39,337 nucleotides of DNA from contig CAYJIG010000014.1 of the NCBI GenBank assembly GCA_964370165.1, positions 1 through 39,337 of the forward strand, read 5' to 3'. Source of the stretch: JAAYCI01 sp964370165. GTDB lineage: Bacteria > Bacillota > Clostridia > Oscillospirales > Ruminococcaceae. Position 1 is the first letter of the stretch; each line of letters begins with the position of its first letter. Both the position numbers and the translations under genes were made by a program. Shown piece after piece: positions 7,690 to 15,659 of the stretch. Below the pieces are notes generated by a model, which had not been told where the DNA came from, searched no databases, and saw nothing but the letters and a program-made list of their open reading frames with translations.

Positions 7690-8742
7690 ATGAGCAAAAC
7701 CAAAAAAAATAACGTTACTATCAAAGATATCGCTCTTCAAGCAAATGTTTCATTGTCGACAGTATCAAGAGTGATTAACAATAGCGCAGGTGTTTCAAGT
7801 GAGAAGAAAGCCCGTGTTTTTGAAACCATAGAAAAATACAATTACCACCCAAATCTATTGGCACGTAGCTTAAAAAATGACAGCACTCAAACTATTGCCA
7901 TGCTTATATCTGATGGAAACAACGAGCACTTTGGCGAGATAACCAAGTCTATCGAAAGCATAATTCGCCCCTGTAACTACAATTTATTTTATTGCAACAC
8001 TTTATCGGAAAAAGAAACTGAGACGAACTATTTAAGGCTTATGAAAGAACGACAGGTGGATGGATTGATTATTAACTCCACCGGATTTAACGATGAATAT
8101 ATAGCAGAGATAAGCCAAAATATACCAACTGTTTTGCTCCACAGAAGAAATACCAGTCCAAATTTTATAGGAGATTTTATTGATTCTGATTTCGGGTCCG
8201 TTTCTTATGATTTGTGTTGCCACCTCATTGCAAATGGTCATCGTGAAATCGGAATAATATGTGGCCCATCATACTTGAGTTCGCATAATGATAGGCTTGT
8301 GAATATACAAAGAGCATTAAACAATATAGATGTACATATGATAAAGGAAAATCCATTTTATTTTGAAGGTCCGCTTACCAAAGAGTTCGGCTATAAAAGT
8401 GCAGAAAAGATGCTTTCATCGGCAAAACCACCTACTGCCGTCGTAATCTCTCACAGCCATACTACTATAGGATTTTTAAGGTATTGTAAAGAGCATAGTA
8501 TTAAAGTTCCCGGTGACATCTCCTTTGTGAGCCCTTGTGATGTACAGCTATCTGATATTTTGTATGTTGAGCCAACATTTGCCCAACCAAATGCATGGGT
8601 CCTTGGTGAACGATGCGGAAACATGCTTATGGAGCGGATTAAGTCAAAAAATCAAATCGTAAATCGCGAATCAATTTTCATGCCGGAAATACGATATAGA
8701 GAGAGTGTTCGCAACATCAGCAATGAGCGTTTAGATAAATAA
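7690..8742 (+). CDS. LacI-family transcriptional regulator
   Basis: The 350-aa protein has an N-terminal LacI helix-turn-helix (TIKDIALQANVSLSTVSRVIN, residues about 10-30), the hinge region NYHPNLLARSLK, and a periplasmic-binding-like effector domain. GAGGTG lies just upstream of the ATG. It is divergent from livK, and two matching palindromes lie in the shared 340-bp region, so it almost certainly represses the liv/rpiB operon. LacI proteins normally sense sugars or nucleosides. An IS relic begins 3 bp after its stop, but the C-terminus (MPEIRYRESVR...) looks intact. Confidence 0.92.
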   Translation: MSKTKKNNVTIKDIALQANVSLSTVSRVINNSAGVSSEKKARVFETIEKYNYHPNLLARSLKNDSTQTIAMLISDGNNEHFGEITKSIESIIRPCNYNLFYCNTLSEKETETNYLRLMKERQVDGLIINSTGFNDEYIAEISQNIPTVLLHRRNTSPNFIGDFIDSDFGSVSYDLCCHLIANGHREIGIICGPSYLSSHNDRLVNIQRALNNIDVHMIKENPFYFEGPLTKEFGYKSAEKMLSSAKPPTAVVISHSHTTIGFLRYCKEHSIKVPGDISFVSPCDVQLSDILYVEPTFAQPNAWVLGERCGNMLMERIKSKNQIVNRESIFMPEIRYRESVRNISNERLDK

Positions 8743-8887
8743 AGGTGAGCTGCCCCCATTTTTCGGTCCAAAACCAATGTTAGTAAATCTCACTTAAGTC
8801 ATCGTTTGCAATACATAGTTTCCTTAAACCAAAGTACTTAATTTTTGAACGCTCAAGAGCGATGGAGCCGTCTGTGTATAAATTTTG

Positions 8888-9597
8888 TCACGCTGTTAAA
8901 GGTATGATTGTCTGAGGTGCAGGTGGTCTGCCACCAAGGCTGCTACGAGGCCTAATTTCATTGTAATACTGCACCCATCTCTTCGTTAAGATTTCTGCTT
9001 CGATCATGTTACCAAAAAGCTCCCCATTCAAAAACTTAGCTCTCATTCTTGCATTAAAACTCTCACAAAAACCATTTTCCCGAGGAGAGCCGGGTTCGAT
9101 ATACGCTGTAATGACGCATGCATTCTTAATCCATTTTCTGATTTTATTGGCCGTGAATTCTGTGCCATTATCACTTCTTAAATATTCAGGAGTGCCATGA
9201 AGTAGCATTGCATTTGCAAGTGCTTCAATAACGTCATGATTACGCCAACTGCGCCTTGGGATACTAGCGATACATCTGCGCTCGGCTTCGTCTATGATAT
9301 TCAAAAACCGGATCTTCTTTCCGTCCACAGTTCTGTCTTCCACGAATTTGTGGTTGATTTTATGTTCACTATTTCGCATCATATTGGTAACCATACGGTA
9401 GCCCACCCTGCCATAATTAGTAGCGAGAAATTATGATTTCTGCTCGGATGTTATCTTCATCCTCGCGTTTCACTGCCTCATAACGAAATGTATTACGGCT
9501 TATTTTTAACGTCCGACAAGCCTGTCTCTCGCTGACCTTATATTTTTTAACAGCATATTCGACAGCCGCTTTTCGCTTTGCCGGGCTTAAAAGTTTT
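8888..9597 (-). pseudogene. IS3-family transposase orfB, frameshifted and internally deleted
   Basis: The 5' part (9597 to about 9430) encodes LLSPAKRKAAVEYAVKKY...SRNTFRYEAV, then loses frame near 9425-9430. The remainder (9406-8888) resumes at VGYRMVTNMMRN. The integrase core keeps YLRSDNGTEFTA (second Asp) and PRENGFCESFNARMRAKFLNGELF (the Glu), ending SSLGGRPPAPQTI. Sequence expected between NHK and FVEDRT, roughly 40-50 residues and including the first catalytic Asp, is missing. It cannot encode an active DDE transposase. Confidence 0.8.
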
Positions 9598-9865
9598 TTA
9601 AGTTCACATCTTTCAAGATGGCGTTGTCCAAGCTAAGTTCAGCAACTAACTTTTTTAGTCGCTCATTTTCTTTCTCAAGCTCTTTCATCCGCCTTGCATC
9701 AGAGGTATGCATTCCGCCGTATTGCTTTCTCCATCGATATTAGGTCTGCTGTGTGATTTCACTCTGACGGCAGGCTTCCTCTATAGTTTTTCCTTATCCG
9801 CAAAACAATTCTACTTCCCGCAGTTTTACCACAATTTGCTCTACAGTATAGTTCTTTCTTGCCAT
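9587..9865 (-). pseudogene. IS3-family orfA with two nonsense codons
   Basis: The frame starts MARKNYTVEQIVVKLREVE after a GGAG site and would give a 92-aa helix-turn-helix plus leucine-zipper protein (EACRQSEIT, RRMKELEKENERLKKLV). Two in-frame TAA codons interrupt it, at codon 24 (9794-9796, a Gln position) and codon 42 (9740-9742, a Tyr position). Otherwise it is well preserved, so inactivation is fairly recent or slow. Confidence 0.75.
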
Positions 9866-10095
9866 TTTACAGTGCTCCTTTTTTGTTAGTTTATCATATT
9901 TTTTACTAACTTTGCTTTTGGCGCAACTTTTGGGAACAAGACCAATTTTATTATAATAATGGTTGACAAATACAGTCAATACGCAACCTAATATTTCCCA
10001 TTACGTACACATTACGTACGCCGGTGCTTTTTGCAAGGATTGAAAAATCGTAAAATAAAGTGCAAACATGCTTTGCACCCAAAATATATCGCTAT

Positions 10096-10131
10096 AACAA
10101 AAAATTCCACCGACAAAAGTCAGTGGAATTT
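10096..10131 (-). terminator. Terminator of tRNA-Pro
   Basis: Reverse-strand arms beginning AAATTCCAC (10131-10123) and ending GTGGAATTT (10110-10102) form a 13-bp stem around TTTT, followed by a T run. It starts at the CCA end of the tRNA. Confidence 0.85.
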
Positions 10132-10206
10132 GGTCCGAGTGACAGGACTTGAACCTGCGGCCTCTTGACCCCCAGTCAAGCACGCTACCAACTGCGCCAC
10201 ACCCGG
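10131..10206 (-). tRNA. tRNA-Pro (anticodon GGG)
   Basis: A 76-nt cloverleaf can be folded in full: acceptor CCGGGTG/CACTCGG with one G-U pair, D stem GCGC/GCGT, anticodon stem CTTGA/TCAAG enclosing loop CTGGGGG, T arm GCAGG-TTCAAGT-CCTGT, discriminator A and an encoded CCA. The anticodon GGG reads CCC/CCU. The C1-G72 pair and A73 are usual bacterial tRNA-Pro identity features. Confidence 0.95.
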
Positions 10207-10382
10207 ATATGACAGCAAAAATAATTATACTTCATATGCTTATCGCTGTCAATACTTTTTGCTTAAATATACCTAGTTATATTCCTTCATATACCTATTT
10301 ACATCCATCAGGAGCCGTCATACAACAACGCTCTCCATACACTGTGAATATAAACGCTTAACGACTATCTATAAAACCACCT

Positions 10383-10946
10383 TCACATTCCATCCATGAG
10401 CAGTTTTACAGCAATCAACACCAACACTACCCCACCAATAATTTCCGCTTTGTTGTTGAGTTTTGTACCTATTTTTTTGCCTATGATAACAGCGGCAAAA
10501 CACATGCTAAAAGTAATCATTGCTATGATCACGACAGCCTTAAGCATAAACGGTACTGTTTGATTTCCAAGCGTTATCCCTACAGTTAAGGCGTCTATAC
10601 TGGTTGAAACCGCCTGTGTAATCATGATTTTCATCGTGAATTGTTTCGGAATCTCCTGTGCACATTCCGTGGTAGGGGATTTAATGCCATCAACCAGCAT
10701 TTTCATCCCCACAATACATAGTAACAAAAATGCTATTATGTGATTGTACCTGAATAATTCATCAGGGAAAAATCCTATCCCAAAATACCCGATAAGCGGC
10801 ATAATTCCTTGGAAAATTGCAAACGGCAATGCTATTTTTGCCGATTTTATTATGTTTGGTTTATATATCAAGCCGTTGCTTGTACATACACACCCTGCGT
10901 CCACTGCAAGTCCTATTGATAATAAAATTATACTTACTATAGTCAT
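10383..10946 (-). CDS. mntP: Manganese efflux pump MntP
   Basis: The 187-aa six-helix membrane protein matches MntP over its length. It keeps the paired acidic sites Asp16 (IGLAVDAG) and Asp118 (STSIDALTVG), at the same positions as in E. coli, and the C-terminal NNKAEIIGGVVLVLI. MntP exports Mn2+. It lies downstream of a P-type metal ATPase on the same strand, with a hairpin between. The 5' region lacks the conserved core of the yybP-ykoY Mn2+ riboswitch often found before mntP. Confidence 0.88.
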   Translation of the reverse strand: MTIVSIILLSIGLAVDAGCVCTSNGLIYKPNIIKSAKIALPFAIFQGIMPLIGYFGIGFFPDELFRYNHIIAFLLLCIVGMKMLVDGIKSPTTECAQEIPKQFTMKIMITQAVSTSIDALTVGITLGNQTVPFMLKAVVIIAMITFSMCFAAVIIGKKIGTKLNNKAEIIGGVVLVLIAVKLLMDGM

Positions 10947-11081
10947 TTTTCACCCTCGGTTTCCAACTAGCTGTTTTTTTACTTCTTTATTTTTTCCAAA
11001 CCAATAACACTATCAGTAGTTTTAACAGCTTTAAGCCCAAATGTCAAATTGAGTTTGATGTTTGAAATGGATATACACATC

Positions 11082-11123
11082 AAAATAGTGAAAACCAAAT
11101 TTTTATAAGGCTTTCACTATTTT
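11082..11123 (-). terminator. Hairpin downstream of the P-type ATPase gene
   Basis: Perfect 12-bp arms AAAATAGTGAAA (11082-11093) and its complement (11112-11123) flank an 18-nt loop; the AT-rich ends provide a U tract either way. It probably ends the ATPase operon about 100 nt after its stop, separating it from mntP. Confidence 0.6.
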
Positions 11124-11221
11124 ATTATGGAGTTTAAACGTTGTAACTTGATTTTTACTTGTGCTTATACCCTGTCAAAATACACATGATCATTGCAAAA
11201 ACTGCTAGGTAAGACCAAAAT

Positions 11222-13354
11222 TTATGTTGACTCATTATTATTCGCCTCCAAAAGTTTTATTTCGTCTTCTTTTTTCATTACAGGCCTTGCAGATGTGAGT
11301 GTCAGCATAATAGTTGATGCATTATGCAGCCATGCAGATGTACCTGCCATGATTGTACCAAAAATCCCAAGAATGATAAGCGATGTGTTAAACGATACTA
11401 TTATTCCATATTGCCTGTATATTTTTTGCATAAGCTTTTTTGATAGTCTTCTGACTTCAATTATTTTGATAAGTTGGTCTGAAAGCACAGAAATATCTGC
11501 TACTTCTCTTGCGATATCAGACGATCCATTAAGAGTAAGCGAAACATCCGCTGTGCTAAGTGCCGGTGTGTCGTTTATTCCGTCGCCAACCATTAGTATA
11601 ACTCGGCCTTCCGATTTCAGATTTTCTATGATTTCAGCTTTACCATCGGGTAAAACCGACGCATAATACTTATCAATACCTAAAACTTCGCTTGTATATT
11701 TTGCGTTGTTTTCGCCGTCGCCGGTAATCATGAATATATTTTTTATACCTTCACGACGAAGCATATCAATAGTAAATTTCGCATCATCTCTTGGTGGATC
11801 ATTTATACAAATAATACCTACAAGTTCGTTATCCACTGCAAGGTACACGGCGCTGTCGTTTCCGATTTGGGTGTTGATCAATTCATCTTTATCTTTTGGA
11901 TATGGTACATTTTCATCTTCAAAAACAAAATGTTTACTGCCAATTATCGCATGCTTGCTGTTATATTGGCTGGCGATGCCATGCGCCACAATATATTCAA
12001 CTTTTCCATGTTTTTCGGGATGGTGAATGTTGCGCATTTTTGCCTCGGTGACAATAGACGCCGCTACACTGTGTGGGAAATGCTCTTCAAGACATGCGGC
12101 AATTTTCAGCACATCGTCTTGCGAGTATTTGTCGTTTACCGCTATCACTTTAGACACTTTTGGAACTGCGTTTGTAAGGGTGCCTGTTTTATCAAACACC
12201 ACTGTGTCAACCTTTGATAAAACCTCAAGATACTTTCCGCCTTTTACCAAAACATCATGGTTAACGCTTTCTTTAAGCGCCGAAATAACTGTAATAGGGG
12301 TTGTCAGCTTAATGGCACATGAGAAATCCACCATGAGCACAGACAACGCTTTTGCGATGTTTCCTGTGAGTGCTATGGTGACTAAAAACAAGCCAAAACT
12401 TACCGGAACTATGTCGTCGGCCAGCCTTTCGGCCTTGCCTTGCACCAAAGCCTTCTCTTTCTCACCTGTGTCGATAAGATTCACGATTTTTGCTATGCGA
12501 GAATCATTTCGCAAGCTTAAAACCTCTATATCAATTTCGCCATCCTCTAAAGCTGTACCTGCAAAAACTGTGCTGTCTATGGTTTTATGAACAGCAATAG
12601 GCTCGCCCGTCATTGTGGCTTCATTTATCAGCGCATCCCCACTTACAACGGTGCCATCCATGGGTATTAGGCTACCTTTTCGCACACGGATAACATCTTT
12701 AACCATAACATCACTGTGATGAATTTCTATTTCCTCTCCATCTTTCACCAGCCACACTTTATCAACATTAATGGTCAAGCTTTGGGCTAGGGCGTGCTTT
12801 GCCCTTGAATTAGAGTATTCAAGCAACAAGTCGGAAAGACCCAGCAAAAACATTGTGGAGGAAGCCGTCTTGTAGTTTTTCGATAATAATGAAGCGCCTA
12901 TCGCCGTGCCGTCTAAAACCTCGACATTGATTTTCTTGGCCGACAACGCTTTAAGCCCACTTACGATGTAAGGGATTGCACGAGACACTGTATAAATTTT
13001 ATTCGGTAAAGCCGGCATGAACATCTGCCTTGCAAAATGAAACGCACAATGCTTTACTATCTTCTTTTTTATCTCGTTTTCTAAGATACCAGCTCGTTGC
13101 TCCTCTGTAGGAACGCCGTCTTTTATATCAGAAAGTTTAAGAGATGACAGCTTGTTTAATATAAGCTCTCTTGCATCTTCACCGTCATATTTGATAAGCA
13201 CCGAGCCGTTTATCTCATTCGCTTGTACGTTTTCAACCCCGGATAAAGAAAGGAGCAGTTCGGATATACCGTAAGACTGCTCCTTTGTTATGATGTATTT
13301 ACCAAAACGAATTCGAAGCCTCGCGGGCCTATCACAAACTATGTGATATTTCAT
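11222..13354 (-). CDS. P1B-like heavy-metal P-type ATPase
   Basis: The 710-aa ATPase has a divergent N-terminal HMA-like domain (residues about 1-70, no CxxC), an actuator motif TMTGEP, the phosphorylation site VFDKTGTLT (Asp near 385), and hinge motif MVGDGINDTPAL. The transmembrane metal site, normally CPx or SPC, reads DFSCAIKLTTP: a Cys without the neighbouring Pro. The HP dipeptide typical of P1B pumps is present (EEHFPHSVA). It exports a metal ion; the neighbouring mntP hints at Mn but the substrate is unproven. GGGAG precedes the ATG by 6 nt, and the gene follows the DUF6110-like gene by 21 bp. Confidence 0.9.
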   Translation of the reverse strand: MKYHIVCDRPARLRIRFGKYIITKEQSYGISELLLSLSGVENVQANEINGSVLIKYDGEDARELILNKLSSLKLSDIKDGVPTEEQRAGILENEIKKKIVKHCAFHFARQMFMPALPNKIYTVSRAIPYIVSGLKALSAKKINVEVLDGTAIGASLLSKNYKTASSTMFLLGLSDLLLEYSNSRAKHALAQSLTINVDKVWLVKDGEEIEIHHSDVMVKDVIRVRKGSLIPMDGTVVSGDALINEATMTGEPIAVHKTIDSTVFAGTALEDGEIDIEVLSLRNDSRIAKIVNLIDTGEKEKALVQGKAERLADDIVPVSFGLFLVTIALTGNIAKALSVLMVDFSCAIKLTTPITVISALKESVNHDVLVKGGKYLEVLSKVDTVVFDKTGTLTNAVPKVSKVIAVNDKYSQDDVLKIAACLEEHFPHSVAASIVTEAKMRNIHHPEKHGKVEYIVAHGIASQYNSKHAIIGSKHFVFEDENVPYPKDKDELINTQIGNDSAVYLAVDNELVGIICINDPPRDDAKFTIDMLRREGIKNIFMITGDGENNAKYTSEVLGIDKYYASVLPDGKAEIIENLKSEGRVILMVGDGINDTPALSTADVSLTLNGSSDIAREVADISVLSDQLIKIIEVRRLSKKLMQKIYRQYGIIVSFNTSLIILGIFGTIMAGTSAWLHNASTIMLTLTSARPVMKKEDEIKLLEANNNEST

Positions 13355-13375
13355 AGAATTCTCCCTAAGTAGTAC

Positions 13376-13654
13376 TTACTCAACACATTCACATTTTTCT
13401 TCACAGTCACATTTTTCTGTGTCTATGCAACCTTGCTGAGCGGCAGTTTTAGCTTCACACACAATATCGTCTGCTTCTTCTTTGATATTAGCCGCTGTTT
13501 CCAGCACTTTATCTTTTAGCATGATACCACCGGCAACGCTTTTAACGGCAAACTCACGAGCTGTTTTGGTTTTCAACGCACCTATAACAGCCACGCCAAC
13601 CGCCGCACCTGCTGCAAAAATCAATTTATGCTGTTTTGTGATAAAACTCAACAT
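13376..13654 (-). CDS. DUF6110-like small membrane protein with Cys-rich tail
   Basis: The 92-aa protein has one N-terminal hydrophobic segment (LIFAAGAAVGVAVIGAL), then KTAREFAVKSVAGGIMLKD characteristic of DUF6110, a helical Ala/Glu-rich stretch and a tail with four Cys (CIDTEKCDCEEKCECVE), a likely metal-binding site. The ATG at 13654 has AGGAGG 8 nt upstream; longer in-frame starts lack one. It sits directly upstream of the metal ATPase. A role in delivering or sensing metal at the membrane is inference from position and the Cys tail. Confidence 0.8.
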   Translation of the reverse strand: MLSFITKQHKLIFAAGAAVGVAVIGALKTKTAREFAVKSVAGGIMLKDKVLETAANIKEEADDIVCEAKTAAQQGCIDTEKCDCEEKCECVE

Positions 13655-13737
13655 TTTCAACGCCTCCTGTGTCTTTAGTCTTATAAGTATACATTTTAAA
13701 GGCAGATTTTTTCCACTCCAAAACCGCATTTTTATTC

Positions 13738-14061
13738 CTATTTGGAAATTTTACGATATTCCGATGGAGTTGTTTTATATGCTGTTTTAAACGCCTCGCT
13801 GAATTTACTTGTGTTTGTATACCCTATTTCATAAGCAATCGCACTAATGGTATTATCAGAAATCCTAAGCAGGGTTTTTGCTTTTTTTAGTTTCACCCTT
13901 CTTATATATCTTTTGGGCGGCACATCAAAAGTTTGCAAATATAACTGCCTTAGATAAGTTTCCGAGACATATAACATTTTCACTATTTGCTTTTCTGTTT
14001 TTGACGTATCCAGCAGTAGTCTTCTTGATACATTTAAAATCATTCTTGCTTCTTTTCGCAT
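13738..14061 (-). CDS. Stand-alone AraC-family DNA-binding domain protein
   Basis: The 107-aa protein consists only of the two helix-turn-helix motifs of AraC/XylS regulators: IVKMLYVSETYLRQLYLQTF and the hallmark ISAIAYEIGYTNTSKFSEAFKTAYKTTPSEYR. No sensor domain is present. It heads the ATPase operon, with 83 bp to the DUF6110-like gene, and probably regulates it. The palindrome at 14081-14111 lies just upstream. A G-rich ribosome site precedes the ATG closely. Confidence 0.85.
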   Translation of the reverse strand: MRKEARMILNVSRRLLLDTSKTEKQIVKMLYVSETYLRQLYLQTFDVPPKRYIRRVKLKKAKTLLRISDNTISAIAYEIGYTNTSKFSEAFKTAYKTTPSEYRKISK

Positions 14062-14080
14062 TTATCCCCCCACCAATAGC

Positions 14081-14111
14081 AGTAAACCCAAGATGTATTT
14101 TCGGGTTTACT
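14081..14111. repeat. 9-bp inverted repeat upstream of the AraC-like gene
   Basis: AGTAAACCC (14081-14089) and its complement (14103-14111) are separated by 13 nt. No U tract follows, so it could be an operator for the adjacent AraC-like protein or a weak flavodoxin terminator. Confidence 0.4.
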
Positions 14112-14139
14112 GTGGTATGATTCTATTTTAGGTGAAACT

Positions 14140-14550
14140 TTATGCCAGCTTTTCGCCGCATGCTTTGCAAGCTGCTTGTGCATCATCATCAGGTGTTTCG
14201 TTGCACATATATGTTTCTAAGGCTTTAGCGGTGGTTTCCTCTTCCCAGTTTCTCATCCATTCGCCGTCGCCCCAACCGTATGAGCCGAAAAGTAATACAT
14301 TTTTGTCGGCCAGGCTGTCTTTCACGTCGTCCCACATTGGTTGGAACTCGCTTTCTTCCAGCACTTCTGCGCCCATGGATGGACAACCAAAAGCTATGCT
14401 ATCATACCCGCCCACCATATCTTTTGTGAACTCAGCAGATGTCATAACATTAACTTCTGCACCGGCACCTTTAGCACCCTCGGCTATATAGTTTGCCATA
14501 GCCTCTGTGTTTCCTGTGCCACTCCAATAAACCACTGCTACTTTGCTCAT
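14140..14550 (-). CDS. Flavodoxin
   Basis: The 136-aa protein has the FMN phosphate loop YWSGTGNTEAMA at residues 8-19, the isoalloxazine-binding FGSYGWGDGEWM near residue 88, and the standard alpha/beta length. Flavodoxins carry low-potential electrons and commonly replace ferredoxin under iron limitation. It is third in the operon after the DUF2325- and DUF3793-like genes, 36 bp downstream, under the TetR-type operators. Confidence 0.93.
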   Translation of the reverse strand: MSKVAVVYWSGTGNTEAMANYIAEGAKGAGAEVNVMTSAEFTKDMVGGYDSIAFGCPSMGAEVLEESEFQPMWDDVKDSLADKNVLLFGSYGWGDGEWMRNWEEETTAKALETYMCNETPDDDAQAACKACGEKLA

Positions 14551-14586
14551 AATAAAAATCTCCTTCTAAAATGGTTTTATATATTA

Positions 14587-15153
14587 TCAAGCTGCTAACT
14601 GCTTTTTAACAGTAAGCTCTATAATATCCCTGCCGTCTTTCCACAAACGTTTATACACTTCTTTACATTTGTCATACCTTGTAAATTTTTTAAGGGCCTT
14701 GTCTTTATCTCCATATACTTTCCAGTATTTACACAGGCTACAGTTTTTACCGCCGTTGCAGATAAATCCCTTGACATCGTTTGGTGGATACCCTAAGAAT
14801 AGTCCAATCTCATGTGGGAATTCGTCGTATGTTGAAAGCCTTTTCGAAAGTTTCTCAATAGCTTTTTCTATGCTTAAGTCTTTATATCCATACTCTGAAA
14901 GTATGCCTTTAGCGGTCGAGTTTTCAAAATCACTTTTCAGCATATCTTCTCTATACAAGTAAACAAGCGCCGAGCTATCCCCTGCTTTAAGCAAAACAAG
15001 CTTTATACCCTTGACAAAAAACTTATGATTCCAAGACTTTATCTCGTCGCGCAAACTATCAATGCTTGCAAATCTCACAGTAAACAAGCTTGCAGTTTTA
15101 AGGCTAGATAATGTAAGCGAGCAATGTTCTATAAGTAATTTTTCACTTATCAT
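14587..15153 (-). CDS. DUF3793-like protein
   Basis: The 188-aa cytoplasmic protein carries the DUF3793 signature EFPHEIGLFLGYPPNDVKGF, then ICNGGKNCSLCKYWKVYGD with clustered Cys and a conserved C-terminal YDKCKEVY. The biochemical role is unknown. The Cys cluster could bind metal. The ATG at 15153 lies 7 bp after the DUF2325 stop with no well-placed ribosome site of its own, so translation is probably coupled. It is grouped with flavodoxin. Confidence 0.82.
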   Translation of the reverse strand: MISEKLLIEHCSLTLSSLKTASLFTVRFASIDSLRDEIKSWNHKFFVKGIKLVLLKAGDSSALVYLYREDMLKSDFENSTAKGILSEYGYKDLSIEKAIEKLSKRLSTYDEFPHEIGLFLGYPPNDVKGFICNGGKNCSLCKYWKVYGDKDKALKKFTRYDKCKEVYKRLWKDGRDIIELTVKKQLAA

Positions 15154-15160
15154 ATCAGAC

Positions 15161-15436
15161 TTACATTGCCTCCAAAATATTTTTAAGCGCAGAAATAGAG
15201 CTTGAATGCGAGCGCTCGATTCTTGCCTTGCACCGCTTTGCCTCGCAGTTGGCACATGCTACAAGCTTATGCGAAACAGTATTTGTGAATAATATAATCA
15301 TGTCCGGTGTGCCAAACTTACTTCTGACATCACCCCTCATTTTTGTGAAAACTTTAGCTTTACAGCCATATTGCTTGCAAGTATCTATATATCTTCTTTC
15401 CATACATTCGTTTCCGCCAACAATAACAACACTCAT
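15161..15436 (-). CDS. DUF2325-like protein
   Basis: The 91-aa protein starts MSVVIVGGNECMERRYIDTC and continues with ILFTNTVSHKLV and RSHSSSISALKNIL, the standard DUF2325 pattern: a small Rossmann-like fold with conserved Cys and the SHSSS block. Function is unknown. It is the first gene of the operon leftward from the TetR control region, with AGAGGAC before the ATG. Confidence 0.85.
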   Translation of the reverse strand: MSVVIVGGNECMERRYIDTCKQYGCKAKVFTKMRGDVRSKFGTPDMIILFTNTVSHKLVACANCEAKRCKARIERSHSSSISALKNILEAM

Positions 15437-15455
15437 AAGTTTGTCCTCTCTTGTT

Positions 15456-15475
15456 AGGTTAGCGTGAGCTAACCT
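15456..15475. promoter_or_regulatory. TetR-type operator A
   Basis: AGGTTAGCGTGAGCTAACCT has 7-bp arms around a 6-nt centre. It lies in the 5' leader of the DUF2325 operon, 20 nt before its start codon. Confidence 0.7.
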
Positions 15476-15520
15476 CTGTGCCTAAAAGAAACTGCTATGC
15501 ATGTAACGTCATAACAGCTT

Positions 15521-15540
15521 AAGTTAGTTATGGCTAACTT
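15521..15540. promoter_or_regulatory. TetR-type operator B
   Basis: AAGTTAGTTATGGCTAACTT has the same 7+6+7 architecture as operators A and C. It covers the predicted start of the DUF2325 transcript, directly downstream of that promoter's -10 box. Confidence 0.75.
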
Positions 15541-15547
15541 ACTTTGA

Positions 15548-15576
15548 ATGATATAATAAACTAAGTGATTTGTCAA
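15548..15576 (-). promoter_or_regulatory. Promoter of the DUF2325-DUF3793-flavodoxin operon
   Basis: On the reverse strand TTGACA (15576-15571) and TATCAT (15553-15548) are 17 nt apart. Transcription should begin at the edge of operator B. Confidence 0.75.
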
Positions 15577-15592
15577 TATGTTTTTATAAGTA

Positions 15593-15621
15593 TTGACAAT
15601 TAAAAACGATAATGATAACAT
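15593..15621 (+). promoter_or_regulatory. Promoter of the TetR-family gene
   Basis: TTGACA (15593-15598) and TAACAT (15616-15621) are 17 nt apart, facing away from the DUF2325 promoter. A short palindrome GTTACTAAAAGTAAC (15623-15637) follows at the expected start and may be a variant operator. Confidence 0.65.
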
Positions 15622-15659
15622 GGTTACTAAAAGTAACTTTGTTATGCGAGGTGAACCAT

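Larger units (their letters stand above)
8746..9944 (-). mobile_element. Degenerate IS3-family insertion sequence
   Basis: Decayed orfA and orfB lie on the reverse strand between imperfect inverted ends: CCAAAACCAATGTTAGTAAA at 8767-8786 matches the reverse complement near 9908-9927, and both ends begin with TG. No target-site duplication is obvious, so the outer boundaries are approximate. The transposase resembles the IS407-like branch of IS3. It is inactive through nonsense codons, a frameshift and an internal deletion. Confidence 0.75.

Noticed and set aside
7504..7740. 78-aa reverse ORF across the start of the LacI-family gene
   Set aside because: It covers operator O2 and the regulator's start, and has no ribosome site or recognisable motif.
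10001..10183. 60-aa reverse ORF
   Set aside because: It reads through tRNA-Pro and its terminator.
10947..11081. yybP-ykoY Mn2+ riboswitch upstream of mntP
   Set aside because: The conserved core of that riboswitch is not visible in the 5' region; only AT-rich sequence and a hairpin further upstream are seen.
12027..12590. 187-aa forward ORF
   Set aside because: It is antisense to the P-type ATPase, whose motifs read through the region on the other strand.
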